This document shows positions 12,140 through 21,645 of a stretch of DNA of 64,000 bases, in pieces. The DNA lies in assembly GCA_029945375.1 (NCBI GenBank), contig CM057067.1:1736001-1800000 (forward strand), written 5' to 3'. The first letter of the stretch is position 1, and each line of letters begins with the position of its first letter. The notes below the pieces were generated by a model. The model was not told where the DNA came from. It was given only the letters and a program-made list of their open reading frames with translations, and did not search any database. Made by a program: the position numbers and the translations under genes. The stretch comes from Agaricus subrufescens (lineage: Eukaryota > Basidiomycota > Agaricomycetes > Agaricales > Agaricaceae).

Positions 12140-13063
12140 TTAGACGTGCGCAAAGAGGTTGTTCAAGAGTTTCCTCTTGGTGTCGGCCATAATCCATTGG
12201 TCGGTTTTCTCGTTGAAACCAATGAAGTGAGGGGCGTTGTCTCGTCCTCCTATAATGATGCGTGCGGGTAATCCTTTGAAGGTTTCGTCTTTTCCTTTCT
12301 TCATCAACAAGACGGTGAGGATAACGTTCCAATATGCGGTTCTTTCTCCGATGGATTTGTATCGGTTATTGTTGTGGGCAAACGCGTAGGTGGTGGGGGG
12401 TTTGATTTCGGCAGGTAAGGTGGCGGGAGGGATGAAATTCAGGTAACGGTAGAGGCAATCGGCTTCTTCGGCTAGTTCGGGGGAGTGGATATTGGAGACT
12501 CGGTCCAAACCCGGGGGTTTGTTTTCCTTATCGGAGTCTTCATCCATGGGATTGTCTTCCTGCTTTGGAATGGGCAAGGGGGTGGGGTCAGGGATGGGTA
12601 TGGCTTCGGCTGGCGGGGTGTTGGGTCTGGTTTCGGGTTCCAGTCGATAGAGTTTACAGATTGCATCTGCGGCAGCTAGTTCTTCGGCAGATCCGACTCG
12701 ATCTAAGACGTCGAGCATTCTGGCTGAGTGACAGGCGATAGAGTGGGCGTTGAATTCGATGTGGGTGCTGGTGACTTTGTTCAATTCGGCGAGGATTTTG
12801 TTGAAGTGTTCGGCTACAATTCCTTCGTCTCCTCCACACAGTCTGATGGGAGAGATTACCGTTCCTGCGATGTTCTGAGCGTTGTTGTTTAGTTGTATGA
12901 TGGAGGCCCCTATTTCTCGGAGTTGTGCCATGGCGTGCAAGATTCTAAGGAGGTAGCGGCGTTGGGATAGGGTGGAGTGTCTGCGTTGGATGTATTCGGC
13001 GTGCATGGCCTGATCGACGGGGATGGCGATGGTGCGTAGGGTTGGGTTGGTGCTGGGGTTCAT
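12140..13063 (-). CDS. Gypsy accessory ORF 2, unknown function
   Basis: 307-codon intact ORF between the chromodomain and the 3' LTR, same strand as gag-pol. The N-terminal half (MNPSTNPTLRTIAIPVDQAM, then LSQRRYLLRILHAMAQLREI) is predicted helical; the middle is Pro-rich and acidic (DSDKENKPPGLD); the end is a mixed domain with TYAFAHNNNRYKSIGERTAY. I recognise no family. An intact frame in an element whose integrase is broken suggests it may be under separate constraint, or is simply young. Confidence 0.65.
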   Translation of the reverse strand: MNPSTNPTLRTIAIPVDQAMHAEYIQRRHSTLSQRRYLLRILHAMAQLREIGASIIQLNNNAQNIAGTVISPIRLCGGDEGIVAEHFNKILAELNKVTSTHIEFNAHSIACHSARMLDVLDRVGSAEELAAADAICKLYRLEPETRPNTPPAEAIPIPDPTPLPIPKQEDNPMDEDSDKENKPPGLDRVSNIHSPELAEEADCLYRYLNFIPPATLPAEIKPPTTYAFAHNNNRYKSIGERTAYWNVILTVLLMKKGKDETFKGLPARIIIGGRDNAPHFIGFNEKTDQWIMADTKRKLLNNLFAHV

Positions 13064-13190
13064 GCTGGCTAGGAGTTCAAGCAGAGGGGCGTATTTAGCA
13101 GTGAGCGCAATGTTGGGCAGATTTGGGATGAAAAAAGAAGAGAGAAACGATCTGGTTTTATATTATTCCTTCCTCCCTATTAGGCAACTC

Positions 13191-13594
13191 CTACTGTTGC
13201 TGATTGTTTTCTTCTGCCGGTGCTTCCCATCCATCTCCCCATGTTCCATTTGCGGCCCATCCATGGGCATTCGGGTTTATCTCCTCGGTGAGATCTTTCA
13301 ACTCGTCTTCCATCATCTGCAGCTTCCTTATTATTTTCTTATCAGCTGCCTCTCCTTCCTCATGACCTTCACCATGTGATCCTTTTCTTCTTCATTCGCC
13401 GGGTTTACTCCTTTTGGGCGATCGTAGATGAGTGGGACATAGGTGTGAGCGTAACGGTTGTCCACGTCCGTTACTGCGCTGTAGATTTCAATGAGCTCTC
13501 GTTTGGCGGAGCTCCGGAAAGAATCGATGATGAGGTTGTGGTAGGCCTCTTGTTCGGGGGTGGTGAGGGTTTCGGCGGTGTTCTGGGTGCTCAT
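13191..13594 (-). CDS. Gypsy accessory ORF 1, frameshifted
   Basis: Starts at ATG 13594 (MSTQNTAETLTTPEQEAY). Reading in this frame ends early near 13331, but the next frame continues coding-like text (KKIIRKLQMMEDELKDLTEE, then WGDGWEAPAEENNQQQ) to a stop at 13191. So either a programmed or an accidental frameshift lies near 13375. It is short, charged and probably coiled-coil. No family recognised. Confidence 0.55.
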
Positions 13595-13659
13595 GATGTC
13601 TTCTTCGAACCAATAGACGATGCTATACCGGTGGTAGTGTGGTTGGTTTCCTTTTATAC

Positions 13660-14834
13660 TCACAGGAGGTTGTTGAGTTTTCTATATTCGGATAAGAGGT
13701 CCTGTGCGTTCCCAAGGTCGGCTGCGGATTGCCACGTATCCTCGGAGTTGTCGTATCCTTTCCAGTGTACCAGGTATTGAGTTCCTCGGCCTTTCTTCCT
13801 ATGTCCACGGATTTCCTCTACTTCGTATTCTTCTTCGTTGTTAATAATATCTGGGGGGGGTGGAGGTGGAGACTTTTGACAGTTGAACTCGGGTTCGTTG
13901 AATTTGGTGAGGAGAGAGGAATGGAAGACGTCGTGTATAGCCCAGGTTTCAGGTAATTTTAGACGGAACGAGGTTTCTCCAATGGGTTCCAGAATTTCGA
14001 AGGGTCCGTAGCGTTTGTTGTCGAATTTTCCAGAGGGGCGGTTAGATCGTATGTTAGTTGCTTCCAGGAAAACTAGATCTCCTTTCGATAAGGGGGTCTT
14101 TTCTGCCGCTTCAGATTACCGCATTCGGACATGGTGGAATTATACTCTTCTAGAGCTGCTCGTGCTTCGTTTCGGGTTTTTTCTAACTCCGCGGTGAAGT
14201 CGTTGGCCAGGGGGTTATCCGAATTAACGGTTAGGTTTCCTTTCCATGGGTGGATACCGTAAGTGAGGAAGAATGGGGTTTGCTTAGTTGCGGCGTGGGT
14301 TTTGTCGTTGTATTGGAATTCCGCGGTGGGGAGCCATTTGCCCAGTCGTTTTGTTTGTAGTTAACGAAGTTTCGCAGGTAGGATTCGACTTCTTGATTAA
14401 TCCTTTCCGTTTGGCCGTCGGTTTGGGGGTGATAGGCAGTAGACAGGTTTCTTTCATTCCTAGGGCGGAACATAGTTCTTTCATAATTTGGAGGCGAACT
14501 GGGGGCCCCTGTCACTAATGATACGCTTGGGTATTCCGTGTATGCGCCAGACGTCCTTCTTGTAGATTTCGGCTAGCTGTCTTGATGTGAGGGAGGTTTT
14601 GGTGGGAATGAGGTGGATCATTTTGGAGAAGCGGTCGACAATTACGAGTATGGCATCGTGGTTCTCGGATTTGGGTAGAGGGCCTATCATATCTATGGAA
14701 ATTTCTTGCCATGGTGTTTCGGGGATGGGTAGGGGTTTGAGGGGTGTGTGACCGGGTTGTCGGTTGATCTTGTTTTTCTGGCATTCGGTACATCCTTTTA
14801 CGAATCTTTTGACGTCCGTTTGATCGTGGGCCAC
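13660..14834 (-). pseudogene. Gypsy integrase and chromodomain, frameshifted
   Basis: Integrase zinc finger and core: [66 protein letters not shown]. The chromodomain follows at about 13660-13840 (GRGTQYLVHWKGYDNSEDTW) and ends the polyprotein. Successive pieces sit in different frames: a likely one-base loss near 14815, and further shifts near 14480 and 14340. Chromodomains of this type steer integration to chromatin marks. Confidence 0.88.
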
Positions 14835-17278
14835 CAGTAGGTTCTTTTCACAAGTTCGAGCATGCGGTAGGACCCGGGGTGTCCGATATCGGGTGGGTCA
14901 TGGTGGTCTGAAAGTATGGACTCTCGCAGTTTGGGTTCGTCTGGTACATAAATTTTTCCATCTCGGTAGATGATGCCGTTTTCTTCCCAGAAATGATCCG
15001 GTCTCTTGTTTTTTTCTTGGACGACACGGTTTTCTTGATGTTCGGAGTTACTGATTTGCTTTAGGATGTCGGGGTCCGCGGAGATCGAGAAGTTTCGGTT
15101 TAGGAGCATGGTGGTTTCCAACGAGGTGGGTATTTCGGATAAGGTTCGCAGGATAATGCGGTCTTTGAACATCTCAATTTGGGTTTCTTCTTCGGGGTTT
15201 TTGTGCCGGAAAAGTCTGGATAGGATGTCGGCCTTGATGTTAGTTTTGCCGGGAATGTGTCGGAGTAAGTAGTCATATTCTTGGAGCATGAGATACCATC
15301 GGGCTTGGCGTGCATTTAGTTTTTGTGGTTCGCGGAAGTATTTGAGATTTTCGTGGTCGGTCCAGATTTCGAATTGATGTTTGGCGTCTAGTAGGTAGTG
15401 TCTCCAGTTCTTGATTGCTTTGACTATGGCAAGAAGTTCTTTGTCGTAGATTTCGTAGTTCTTTTCTGCATCGGTGAGGGCTTTGGACATGAAGGCGACT
15501 GGGTGCCATTTTCCTTCTTGTTCTTGGGATAGGACTGCTCCGATTCCTACGTTGGATGCATCGGTTTCGAGTCTGAATTTTCCTTCGTTGTCTGGTAGGG
15601 CTAGGACGGGTTCATTGGTGATGGCGGTTTTGATGGCTTCGAAGGCGTTTTGTTCCTCGGTGGTCCATTTCCAGGGTTTTGGGGTTTTACCTCCCTTCAA
15701 GGCATTGAGCGGTGCAGCGAGAGTGCTAAAGTCCTGAATAAAACGTCGGTAGAAGTTTGCAAAACCGATAAACCGTTCGATGTCCTTTACGCAGGTCGGT
15801 GTTTTCCAGTTTCGAACTGATTCGACCTTTTCAGTTTCCATGCTTGCTTGACCGTCGCCTATGACCGTTCCGAGCATCGAGATCTTAGTTGCATTGAATT
15901 CGCATTTGGTTCGTTTGAAGCATAGGTTGTTCTCGTCTGCTATTTTTAGGAATCGTAATGTTCGTTCTTCCAGTTCGGGGATTGAGTCGGCAGGAATGGC
16001 GAAGTCGTCTATGTAGTTGACTAGTGAACCGTCTTGGATCATTTCTCTGAAGATGGTGGTCATCCAACGAGAGAAGGTGGCTGGCGAGTTGCACATTCCG
16101 AAGAACATGACCATTGGTTCGAAGAGTCCCCGGTTGGTGAGGATGGCACCTTTCCATTCGTCTCCTTCCTTGATTCGTACGTTGTTGTAACCCCAGATGA
16201 TGTCCAGTTTGTTGAAGTATTTGGCGTGTTTCAGTTTTCCGATGACTTCGCTGATTAGAGGTAAGGGGGTTTTGTCTTTTATGGTAACCGTGTTAAGTTT
16301 GCGATAATCCTGGCATAGCCTTAGTGAGCCGTCTTTTTTGGGTACGAAGAAGCATGGGGCGGCGTAGGGGCTTTTGGACGGTCGGATGCGTTTGGTGGCG
16401 AGGTTTTCATCCAGGAATTTGTTGAGTTCGATTTCTTCTTTCGGAGTCATTTCGTAAACCTTTGCGTCGATTTCGTTAGGGGCGTCTGGTAGTAGGTTGA
16501 CCTCGTGATCCCATTGGGTTCGTTTTGGTAATTTGTCAAAGTTCTTTTTGTTGAAGAGGTGGGTGTACGGTCTCATGTATTCCGGTAGGTCGAGGGGGTT
16601 GGTCGGGTCGGGTTCTTTTTCTTCTTCGAAATCTTCCCATTTGGTTTGGAGGCGTCGTAGGTGTTCCGGTAGTGAGAAGTTGGTGTGTTTGATCGAGCAT
16701 TCGGGTGGGCATCTTGAGAAGGTTACCGTTCCTTGGTTCCAGTCGATTTCCGGGTTATGTTTGGTTAACCAGTCATGTCCAATGAAAATATCTGCCGAGT
16801 CCAGTTCGGCTACTACTGCGTCGATGGTTTCTTGGTGTCCTTCTATGTTTAGGTCCAGATTGACGAATTTGGTGATGGGTTCTTTTCCGCTTGGGGTTCC
16901 GTTGGCATTGGTTGCTTGGATGGGATGGTCGAGTTTATGGGTGGGAATTTTCTGTTTATAGACGGTTCGTTTGTCGATGCAGGTGTGGGTGCATCCAGAG
17001 TCGAGCATGGTTTTGGCTTGGAACGTTTCTCCATTAGGTTTGGTGATTTCGGGTTTGAGTATTAACTCCTGCACTCCTAGTCGTTTCTGAGGGCAAACAT
17101 ATCGATTTCTCATACGGCTAGATACATTGGTTCGCGAGTTCGTGCCTACTCCGAACCTTTGGGAAAATCCTGTTGAGTTTCTTCGGCGGTCCCTTCTTCT
17201 CCGGTGGTGATGGCACGAATCTTGGCTTGCTTCTTGGGGCTTCGGCAGACTTTGGCGATGTGGCCTGGTTTGCCACAA
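14798..17278 (-). CDS. Gypsy Pol: protease, reverse transcriptase, RNase H
   Basis: 826-codon ORF overlapping the end of gag by about 130 bp in another frame. In order: aspartic protease (MLDSGCTHTCID), RT (KLDIIWGYNN, NYIDDFA active site), RNase H (LETDASNVGIGAVLS, YDKELLAIVKAI, WTDHENLKYF) and the start of the integrase zinc finger (H..H near HPGSYRMLELVKRTYWWPT). It ends by frameshift just past that point, and the integrase continues in the next frame. RT and RNase H catalytic residues look intact. Confidence 0.93.
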   Translation of the reverse strand: MWQTRPHRQSLPKPQEASQDSCHHHRRRRDRRRNSTGFSQRFGVGTNSRTNVSSRMRNRYVCPQKRLGVQELILKPEITKPNGETFQAKTMLDSGCTHTCIDKRTVYKQKIPTHKLDHPIQATNANGTPSGKEPITKFVNLDLNIEGHQETIDAVVAELDSADIFIGHDWLTKHNPEIDWNQGTVTFSRCPPECSIKHTNFSLPEHLRRLQTKWEDFEEEKEPDPTNPLDLPEYMRPYTHLFNKKNFDKLPKRTQWDHEVNLLPDAPNEIDAKVYEMTPKEEIELNKFLDENLATKRIRPSKSPYAAPCFFVPKKDGSLRLCQDYRKLNTVTIKDKTPLPLISEVIGKLKHAKYFNKLDIIWGYNNVRIKEGDEWKGAILTNRGLFEPMVMFFGMCNSPATFSRWMTTIFREMIQDGSLVNYIDDFAIPADSIPELEERTLRFLKIADENNLCFKRTKCEFNATKISMLGTVIGDGQASMETEKVESVRNWKTPTCVKDIERFIGFANFYRRFIQDFSTLAAPLNALKGGKTPKPWKWTTEEQNAFEAIKTAITNEPVLALPDNEGKFRLETDASNVGIGAVLSQEQEGKWHPVAFMSKALTDAEKNYEIYDKELLAIVKAIKNWRHYLLDAKHQFEIWTDHENLKYFREPQKLNARQARWYLMLQEYDYLLRHIPGKTNIKADILSRLFRHKNPEEETQIEMFKDRIILRTLSEIPTSLETTMLLNRNFSISADPDILKQISNSEHQENRVVQEKNKRPDHFWEENGIIYRDGKIYVPDEPKLRESILSDHHDPPDIGHPGSYRMLELVKRTYWWPTIKRTSKDS

Positions 17279-18273
17279 TTATAGCATTCGATGTTGGATC
17301 TAAATCCTTGGTTTCGGCATTCCTTCTTTATGTGGCCGAATTTGCCGCATTTGAGGCATTTGGGTTTGCCGTTGGCATCCCATTCCAACTTCCTGGCTCC
17401 AATTTCCATGGGTTGTCCGCTTCCTCCGTAGGTGACTCCGGTAGCGGTGCGGTGGTCGTTTCGTCGTCTTTCAGTGTCTTCCCATCCTTTCCCAACAGAT
17501 CCGATGGCAGCGATCCATCCTTTGAGGGAGGTGGGAATGGCATTCGGGGGGTAACCCAGAATGGTGTGGATTACATCTGATCTGGTGTGTTGTTTCAGGA
17601 GGTAGAGCGCGTGGTCTTCGCTAGATTTGGATTGGTGGACGAGGGCGGTGAATTTGACAAGGAAGTCGTTGGTGTGAAGGTTTCCTTGTTTAAAGGATTC
17701 GATCTTATCTTTGGCGATCTGCTGCTCGTTTCCGGGGGAAAAGGCGTCCACGATTTCTTCGGCAAAAACTTTCCAATCTGCGGTATCATCTCCTTTGATG
17801 ATCTTATCTTCCCATTGTTTAGCGAACCATCCTGGGATTTCTCCTCTCAGGCGGTTGGTGACAAGGAGTATCTTCGAATCTGTGTCTTCGTATTTGCTAA
17901 ATTTGAGGAAAATTTCCATTCCTCTCCACCAGTCGTTAAATTTGTTCCTATCTCCATGGAAGAATCCTGGTTCCATGACATCTTTATGGTTGATTGCGTT
18001 GGTGGGTTTGGTTTCGGTGTTATTGGTTGCCATTTCTTTCAATTCTAGTTCTTCGAGTTCTTTTGCTAGTCGGTTTAGGTCCTCGTCGAGTGGTGTGTTC
18101 TTCGGTATTTGTTCTGGGTCTGGTTCTTCTGGTTCCTGTTCGTCGTTTTCCGATGGTTCTGTTTCTTGGTCTTCCTCGTGTCTGAGGGCTTCAAATCTGT
18201 TTCCGTTTCTGTGTCCTTCGAAGAAAACTGTTTCAAAATCGATTCCGAATAGTTCTGTGTCGTCTGTGCTCAT
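17146..18273 (-). CDS. Gypsy Gag polyprotein
   Basis: 375-codon intact ORF. The acidic N-terminus is followed by a retrotransposon-gag core (EPGFFHGDRNKFNDWWRGME, GWFAKQWEDKI, FKQGNLHTNDFLVKF) and two nucleocapsid zinc knuckles, CLKCGKFGHIKKEC and CYNCGKPGHIAKVC. It forms the particle that carries the element RNA. Starts 78 bp inside the 5' LTR. Confidence 0.93.
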   Translation of the reverse strand: MSTDDTELFGIDFETVFFEGHRNGNRFEALRHEEDQETEPSENDEQEPEEPDPEQIPKNTPLDEDLNRLAKELEELELKEMATNNTETKPTNAINHKDVMEPGFFHGDRNKFNDWWRGMEIFLKFSKYEDTDSKILLVTNRLRGEIPGWFAKQWEDKIIKGDDTADWKVFAEEIVDAFSPGNEQQIAKDKIESFKQGNLHTNDFLVKFTALVHQSKSSEDHALYLLKQHTRSDVIHTILGYPPNAIPTSLKGWIAAIGSVGKGWEDTERRRNDHRTATGVTYGGSGQPMEIGARKLEWDANGKPKCLKCGKFGHIKKECRNQGFRSNIECYNCGKPGHIAKVCRSPKKQAKIRAITTGEEGTAEETQQDFPKGSE

Positions 18274-18338
18274 ATACTGAGCTTGTCGTGGTTTCCTGCC
18301 TCAATGACTAGAGGTCTTTCTGCAAGGTGAGCTTTACG

Positions 18339-18350
18339 ACGCTTTACCAA
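18339..18350 (-). promoter_or_regulatory. Primer-binding site, probable self-priming
   Basis: Minus-strand TTGGTAAAGCGT lies one base inside the 5' LTR and is perfectly complementary to ACGCTTTACCAA within the LTR (plus-strand copy of the PBS word at 18428-18439 and 11884-11895). This is the arrangement of Tf1/sushi-type elements, which prime on their own RNA 5' end rather than a tRNA. The transcription start is not known. Confidence 0.6.
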
Positions 18351-18351
18351 A

Positions 18352-18642
18352 TGTTACGACCTTATAGCGATTAGCTCAGGTTGCAACTTAGGGCAAAGAC
18401 TTGAGAGCGATAAGGGAATATAGCGAGTTGGTAAAGCGTAAGGAAATACAGGGTATAACTACGCTACTTATAGAGGAGTCGACTACCTAATAATAGAAGT
18501 AGAAAACGGGCTGAGTAAGTATGCCCGAGGTGTCTGACTAACGATGAGAACAAGTATACGAGATAGGCAAGGCAAGCGCATGGAAGTGGGGTTATAGCAC
18601 ATGGACCTGGTCAGGGGACAGTAGCGAAAATAGATCGTAACA
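18352..18642 (-). repeat. Gypsy LTR (5' LTR of minus-strand element)
   Basis: 291 bp, TG..CA ends. Differs from the partner LTR at about four bases plus a one-base indel. Confidence 0.95.
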
Positions 18643-18647
18643 GCAAT
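18643..18647. repeat. Target site duplication GCAAT (right)
   Basis: Matches 11803-11807. Confidence 0.95.
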
Positions 18648-19370
18648 GACCCCATTCACACCTCCGTCAACTCTGAAATCGACATTAATCTATTCCCATG
18701 TGATTGGGGATCCTTTACTCGGGTAGCCGAGATCGTTAGAAACTCCCCTCTTGGCACCCAGGCAGCCACCATGGACGTTGACACAGCCTTCCGGTGTTGC
18801 CCAATTCGGCCCTCCCAACAACCGCACTTCGTGGTACACTGGGAAGACAAATTTTACATTGACCATTGTGCCCCCTTTGGTGCTACAAGCTCAGGAGGAG
18901 TTTTTGGTCGCCTCGCAGATACCATGGCCACTATCATTCGACACCATACATCCTCAGAATGTCTTAACTGGGTAGACAATTTTGTCTTTTTTCGAACACC
19001 CTTTCCACCGTCTCCCAGCCATTCCGGACCCCTCTATCACTACGACCTGTCCTTAATTCAACAACTGGCTGACCATCTCGGATGGCCATGGAAACCCTCG
19101 AAAACTCAACCTTTTTGCTCGAAGTTCCGGTACCTCGGGTTTACATGGGACCTTGATGCAAAAACAGTACACATACCAGAGGGGAAGAAGGATAAATACA
19201 TATCCAAGATTGAGGCATGGTTAGCGAGGAAAAGTCACTCTCGAAAGGAAGTTGAATCCATTCTCGGTACATTGGTACATTGCTCCCTAGCGATTCCAGA
19301 TGGCCAATCTAGACTCCCAGCCCTGTCCCGTTTTGCATCATCTTTCAACACAACCAATCCCTTCAGCTGA
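18648..19370 (+). pseudogene. Ngaro-like reverse transcriptase, C-terminal part
   Basis: Continues the RT in phase after the Gypsy insertion: VNSEIDINLFPCDWGSFTRV, AATMDVDTAFRCCPIRP, HCAPFGATSSGGVFGRLAD. The active-site box reads WVDNF where the family has V-D-D, so the second catalytic Asp is Asn (codon AAT at 18978-18980). The thumb region follows (FRYLGFTWDL). A TGA at 19368-19370 ends the frame, again where CGA would fit. Confidence 0.88.
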
Positions 19371-19940
19371 CGAGTTCCAAATGCAACAACCACAAACGAC
19401 GTTGTTTGGTGGCACAATACCCTACAGACCCCAGAACCTGGCTCATCCATCAGACCGCCCCCTCCTCCCTCTGATATGAGCATTTGGGTGGATGCATCAA
19501 CGTCCTTTGGAATTGGTCTCGTCATTGATCAAACCTGGAATGCATGGAGACTCAGACCGGGATGGAACTCACATCCTTCACGAAAAATTGGATGGGCTGA
19601 AATAGTAGCTTTGGAATGTGGGATCCGACAATTGATCCACCAAGGTGTGCAGGGAACACATCTTGTCATCAAGTCTGACAATATGGGTGTCATTGGTGCC
19701 CTCGCAGGAGGAAAGTCTCGGAACATAGAACAAAATTTTGTTCTACAACGAATTACCACTCTATTACGCACACACGCACTTTGGATATCAACATCATACA
19801 CACCCTCTGCTCAGAACCTGGCTGATCCACCATCACGAGGTGCCCCACCAGACGGCCTAACACGCATCACAGACACATTTACAATACCACACTGTTTAGA
19901 GAACATTCTCGTATACGAACTTACATTACATAATCTGTAA
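19371..19940 (+). pseudogene. Ngaro-like RNase H domain
   Basis: In phase with the RT after the TGA. Shows RNase H catalytic blocks MSIWVDASTSFGIGLVI, GWAEIVALECGIRQLI and VIKSDNMGVIGAL, then a YTPSAQNLADPPSRG motif typical of YR elements. It would degrade RNA in the RNA:DNA hybrid. Cut off from its RT by the nonsense codon. Confidence 0.85.
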
Positions 19941-19992
19941 TTGACCACCATTTTTGTTTCGTTTACACACTACTCAGAACTATCATACCTTA

Positions 19993-21042
19993 ATGCCCCT
20001 TCAACCATCAGACGGCCTACGCCAGCCAACCCGCCACAGGTTGTCCCTCACGGCAACTGCTAAAACCAAAGTCTTTACAGCCATACAAAGAAGTCTGGCC
20101 CCTTCTACTCGACGAGCATACAAATTATCTATCCGGTCCTTCCATGCATTTTGCGATTGTGAAGGAATCCCTCCACAGACTAGAACACCAACTCCCGAAC
20201 CCCTATTATGCGCCTTTGCTGCAGACGGACTCGACAGACTATCAGGCAGCACCACGAGGAACAGGATTGCCGCCCTCAAGGCTTGGCATACATCCAACAA
20301 TTGGCCGTGGCTAGGCAGTGAACGCCTCAACCGGGTGATTAGAGGCATACACAATACCACCCCCATCAAGAAACAATCTATTCATCCCCCGGTCACAATT
20401 CATGCTCTCGAAACACTAGCAAAGAAACTCGACCATCACAACTCTCTTGACATAGCAGTCTTCGCTTGCGCATGCACTGCCTTCTGGGGCCAATGCAGAT
20501 TAGGCGAACTCTTACCAACAAAACAATCCGTCAACCCATCTCTTCCCCTACGACGAGCAATCAAGCACTCCCCTGGCGACAAGGACACCTGGGTCCTGAA
20601 CCTCCCTACCACCAAAACAAACAGACAAGGACAAAACGTAGCGTTGGTAAAACAGAAAGGAACTAGCAACCCCCTTTGGGCATTACACAACCACCTACAA
20701 CTCAACAAGAACCCAGTGCACCTGCCTCTGTTCACCTTCAAGAAAAACGATAGACCACAGACTCTCACCAAGAAGATTTTTCTTGATCGATGCAACCACA
20801 TTTGGTCTCAGACCGACCACCCGACTATCACCGGTCACTCTTTTTGCATCGGAGGCACGACCCATTTTCTTTTATCTGGAGTACCACCAGATGTGGTTAA
20901 AGCAACAGGTCGATGGTCCACAGACTCCTTTCTCCGGTATTGGCGCGCCGTTGAATACATTGCCCCTATACATACAAAAGAAGTCACCATTCACAAGACG
21001 AGGGACAAAAACACAAGCACTCGTCCTCATCATTGGGGGTGA
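19993..21042 (+). CDS. Ngaro-like tyrosine recombinase, catalytic Arg lost
   Basis: About 349 residues from the first ATG (the open frame extends upstream to 19954). The N-terminal core-binding part is SLAPSTRRAYKLSIRSFHAF. The catalytic domain has the first Arg in GQCRLGEL, a Lys in LPTTKTNRQ, HSFCIGG in place of the expected H-x-x-R box, GRWS and the candidate nucleophile Tyr in FLRYWR. The second catalytic Arg is Cys (TGC at 20845-20847; CGC would be Arg). It would insert circular cDNA without target duplication; this copy is predicted inactive. Confidence 0.88.
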   Translation: MPLQPSDGLRQPTRHRLSLTATAKTKVFTAIQRSLAPSTRRAYKLSIRSFHAFCDCEGIPPQTRTPTPEPLLCAFAADGLDRLSGSTTRNRIAALKAWHTSNNWPWLGSERLNRVIRGIHNTTPIKKQSIHPPVTIHALETLAKKLDHHNSLDIAVFACACTAFWGQCRLGELLPTKQSVNPSLPLRRAIKHSPGDKDTWVLNLPTTKTNRQGQNVALVKQKGTSNPLWALHNHLQLNKNPVHLPLFTFKKNDRPQTLTKKIFLDRCNHIWSQTDHPTITGHSFCIGGTTHFLLSGVPPDVVKATGRWSTDSFLRYWRAVEYIAPIHTKEVTIHKTRDKNTSTRPHHWG

Positions 21043-21096
21043 GCTCTCCGAGTGCAACGCGTCGGCTGGCGGGTCCTCCCGCTTGTTTTCTCTCTT

Positions 21097-21246
21097 GGGC
21101 GACCCGACTGCATCACCCACTCCGACCTCACCACCTGGGGATCTACCCGATCTCCCACTCCCCAAATCTTCATGCGTAGTTCTCTCTTCTTCGTGCCATA
21201 TCTACCTTACACCTTTGATCCTCACAGTATCCGACCTTTGACGAGA
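21097..21246 (+). repeat. Split direct repeat B1
   Basis: 150 bp starting GGGCGACCCGACTGCATCAC and ending TTTGACGAGA; appears identical to B2 (21496-21645). Confidence 0.92.
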
Positions 21247-21421
21247 GTGGTGGTCCGTGCGAGGCACGAGCACGGAGCCTTTTCTCGGAGAAGACTTGTG
21301 TGTGTGTGAGCTTACGTCCTTACGGCCCAATGTTGGATTGCAATAATGTTACGTACTGCGGTCTTCATCCTACCTCCTTACCACTTGCCTAGCATCTTGC
21401 GTCTCTCTCATTTTTTAAATT
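21247..21421 (+). repeat. Split direct repeat A2
   Basis: Copy of A1 (9497-9674), directly abutting B1. Confidence 0.92.
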
Positions 21422-21495
21422 ACCACCCACCCATACCCTACAAATAGACACGAACAAGAAAGTAATTACGCAAGTGACTCGAAGTGGGATGCACG

Positions 21496-21645
21496 GGGCG
21501 ACCCGACTGCATCACCCACTCCGACCTCACCACCTGGGGATCTACCCGATCTCCCACTCCCCAAATCTTCATGCGTAGTTCTCTCTTCTTCGTGCCATAT
21601 CTACCTTACACCTTTGATCCTCACAGTATCCGACCTTTGACGAGA
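21496..21645 (+). repeat. Split direct repeat B2
   Basis: Copy of B1 forming the right end of the Ngaro-like element. The next base, 21646, resumes the NACHT B coding sequence. Confidence 0.92.

Larger units (their letters stand above)
11808..18642 (-). mobile_element. Ty3/Gypsy chromovirus LTR retrotransposon, nested
   Basis: Two LTRs of 291-292 bp in direct orientation, TG..CA ends, 5-bp target duplication GCAAT on both sides. Coding order on the minus strand: gag with two zinc knuckles, protease, RT, RNase H, integrase, chromodomain, then two extra ORFs before the 3' LTR. The LTRs differ at about four bases and one indel, so insertion is fairly recent. Integrase frames are broken, so this copy is not autonomous. 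Confidence 0.95.
9497..21645 (+). mobile_element. Ngaro/PAT-like tyrosine-recombinase (DIRS-order) retrotransposon, disrupted
   Basis: Complete outline of a DIRS-order element with split direct repeats: A1 (9497-9674) - gag-like ORFs - RT - RNase H - tyrosine recombinase - B1 (21097-21246) - A2 (21247-21421) - B2 (21496-21645). Joining the flanks (..CGTTAC at 9496 with ATCTATTCCC at 21646) restores the NACHT frame without duplicated target bases, as expected for integration by a tyrosine recombinase. After removing the nested Gypsy insertion and one target duplication, about 5.3 kb remains. The copy is inactive: several in-frame TGA codons, a changed RT active-site Asp and a lost recombinase Arg. 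Confidence 0.9.

Noticed and set aside
15066..18280. Long plus-strand ORFs opposite Gypsy gag-pol
   Set aside because: They are antisense shadows of the strongly supported minus-strand gag and pol.
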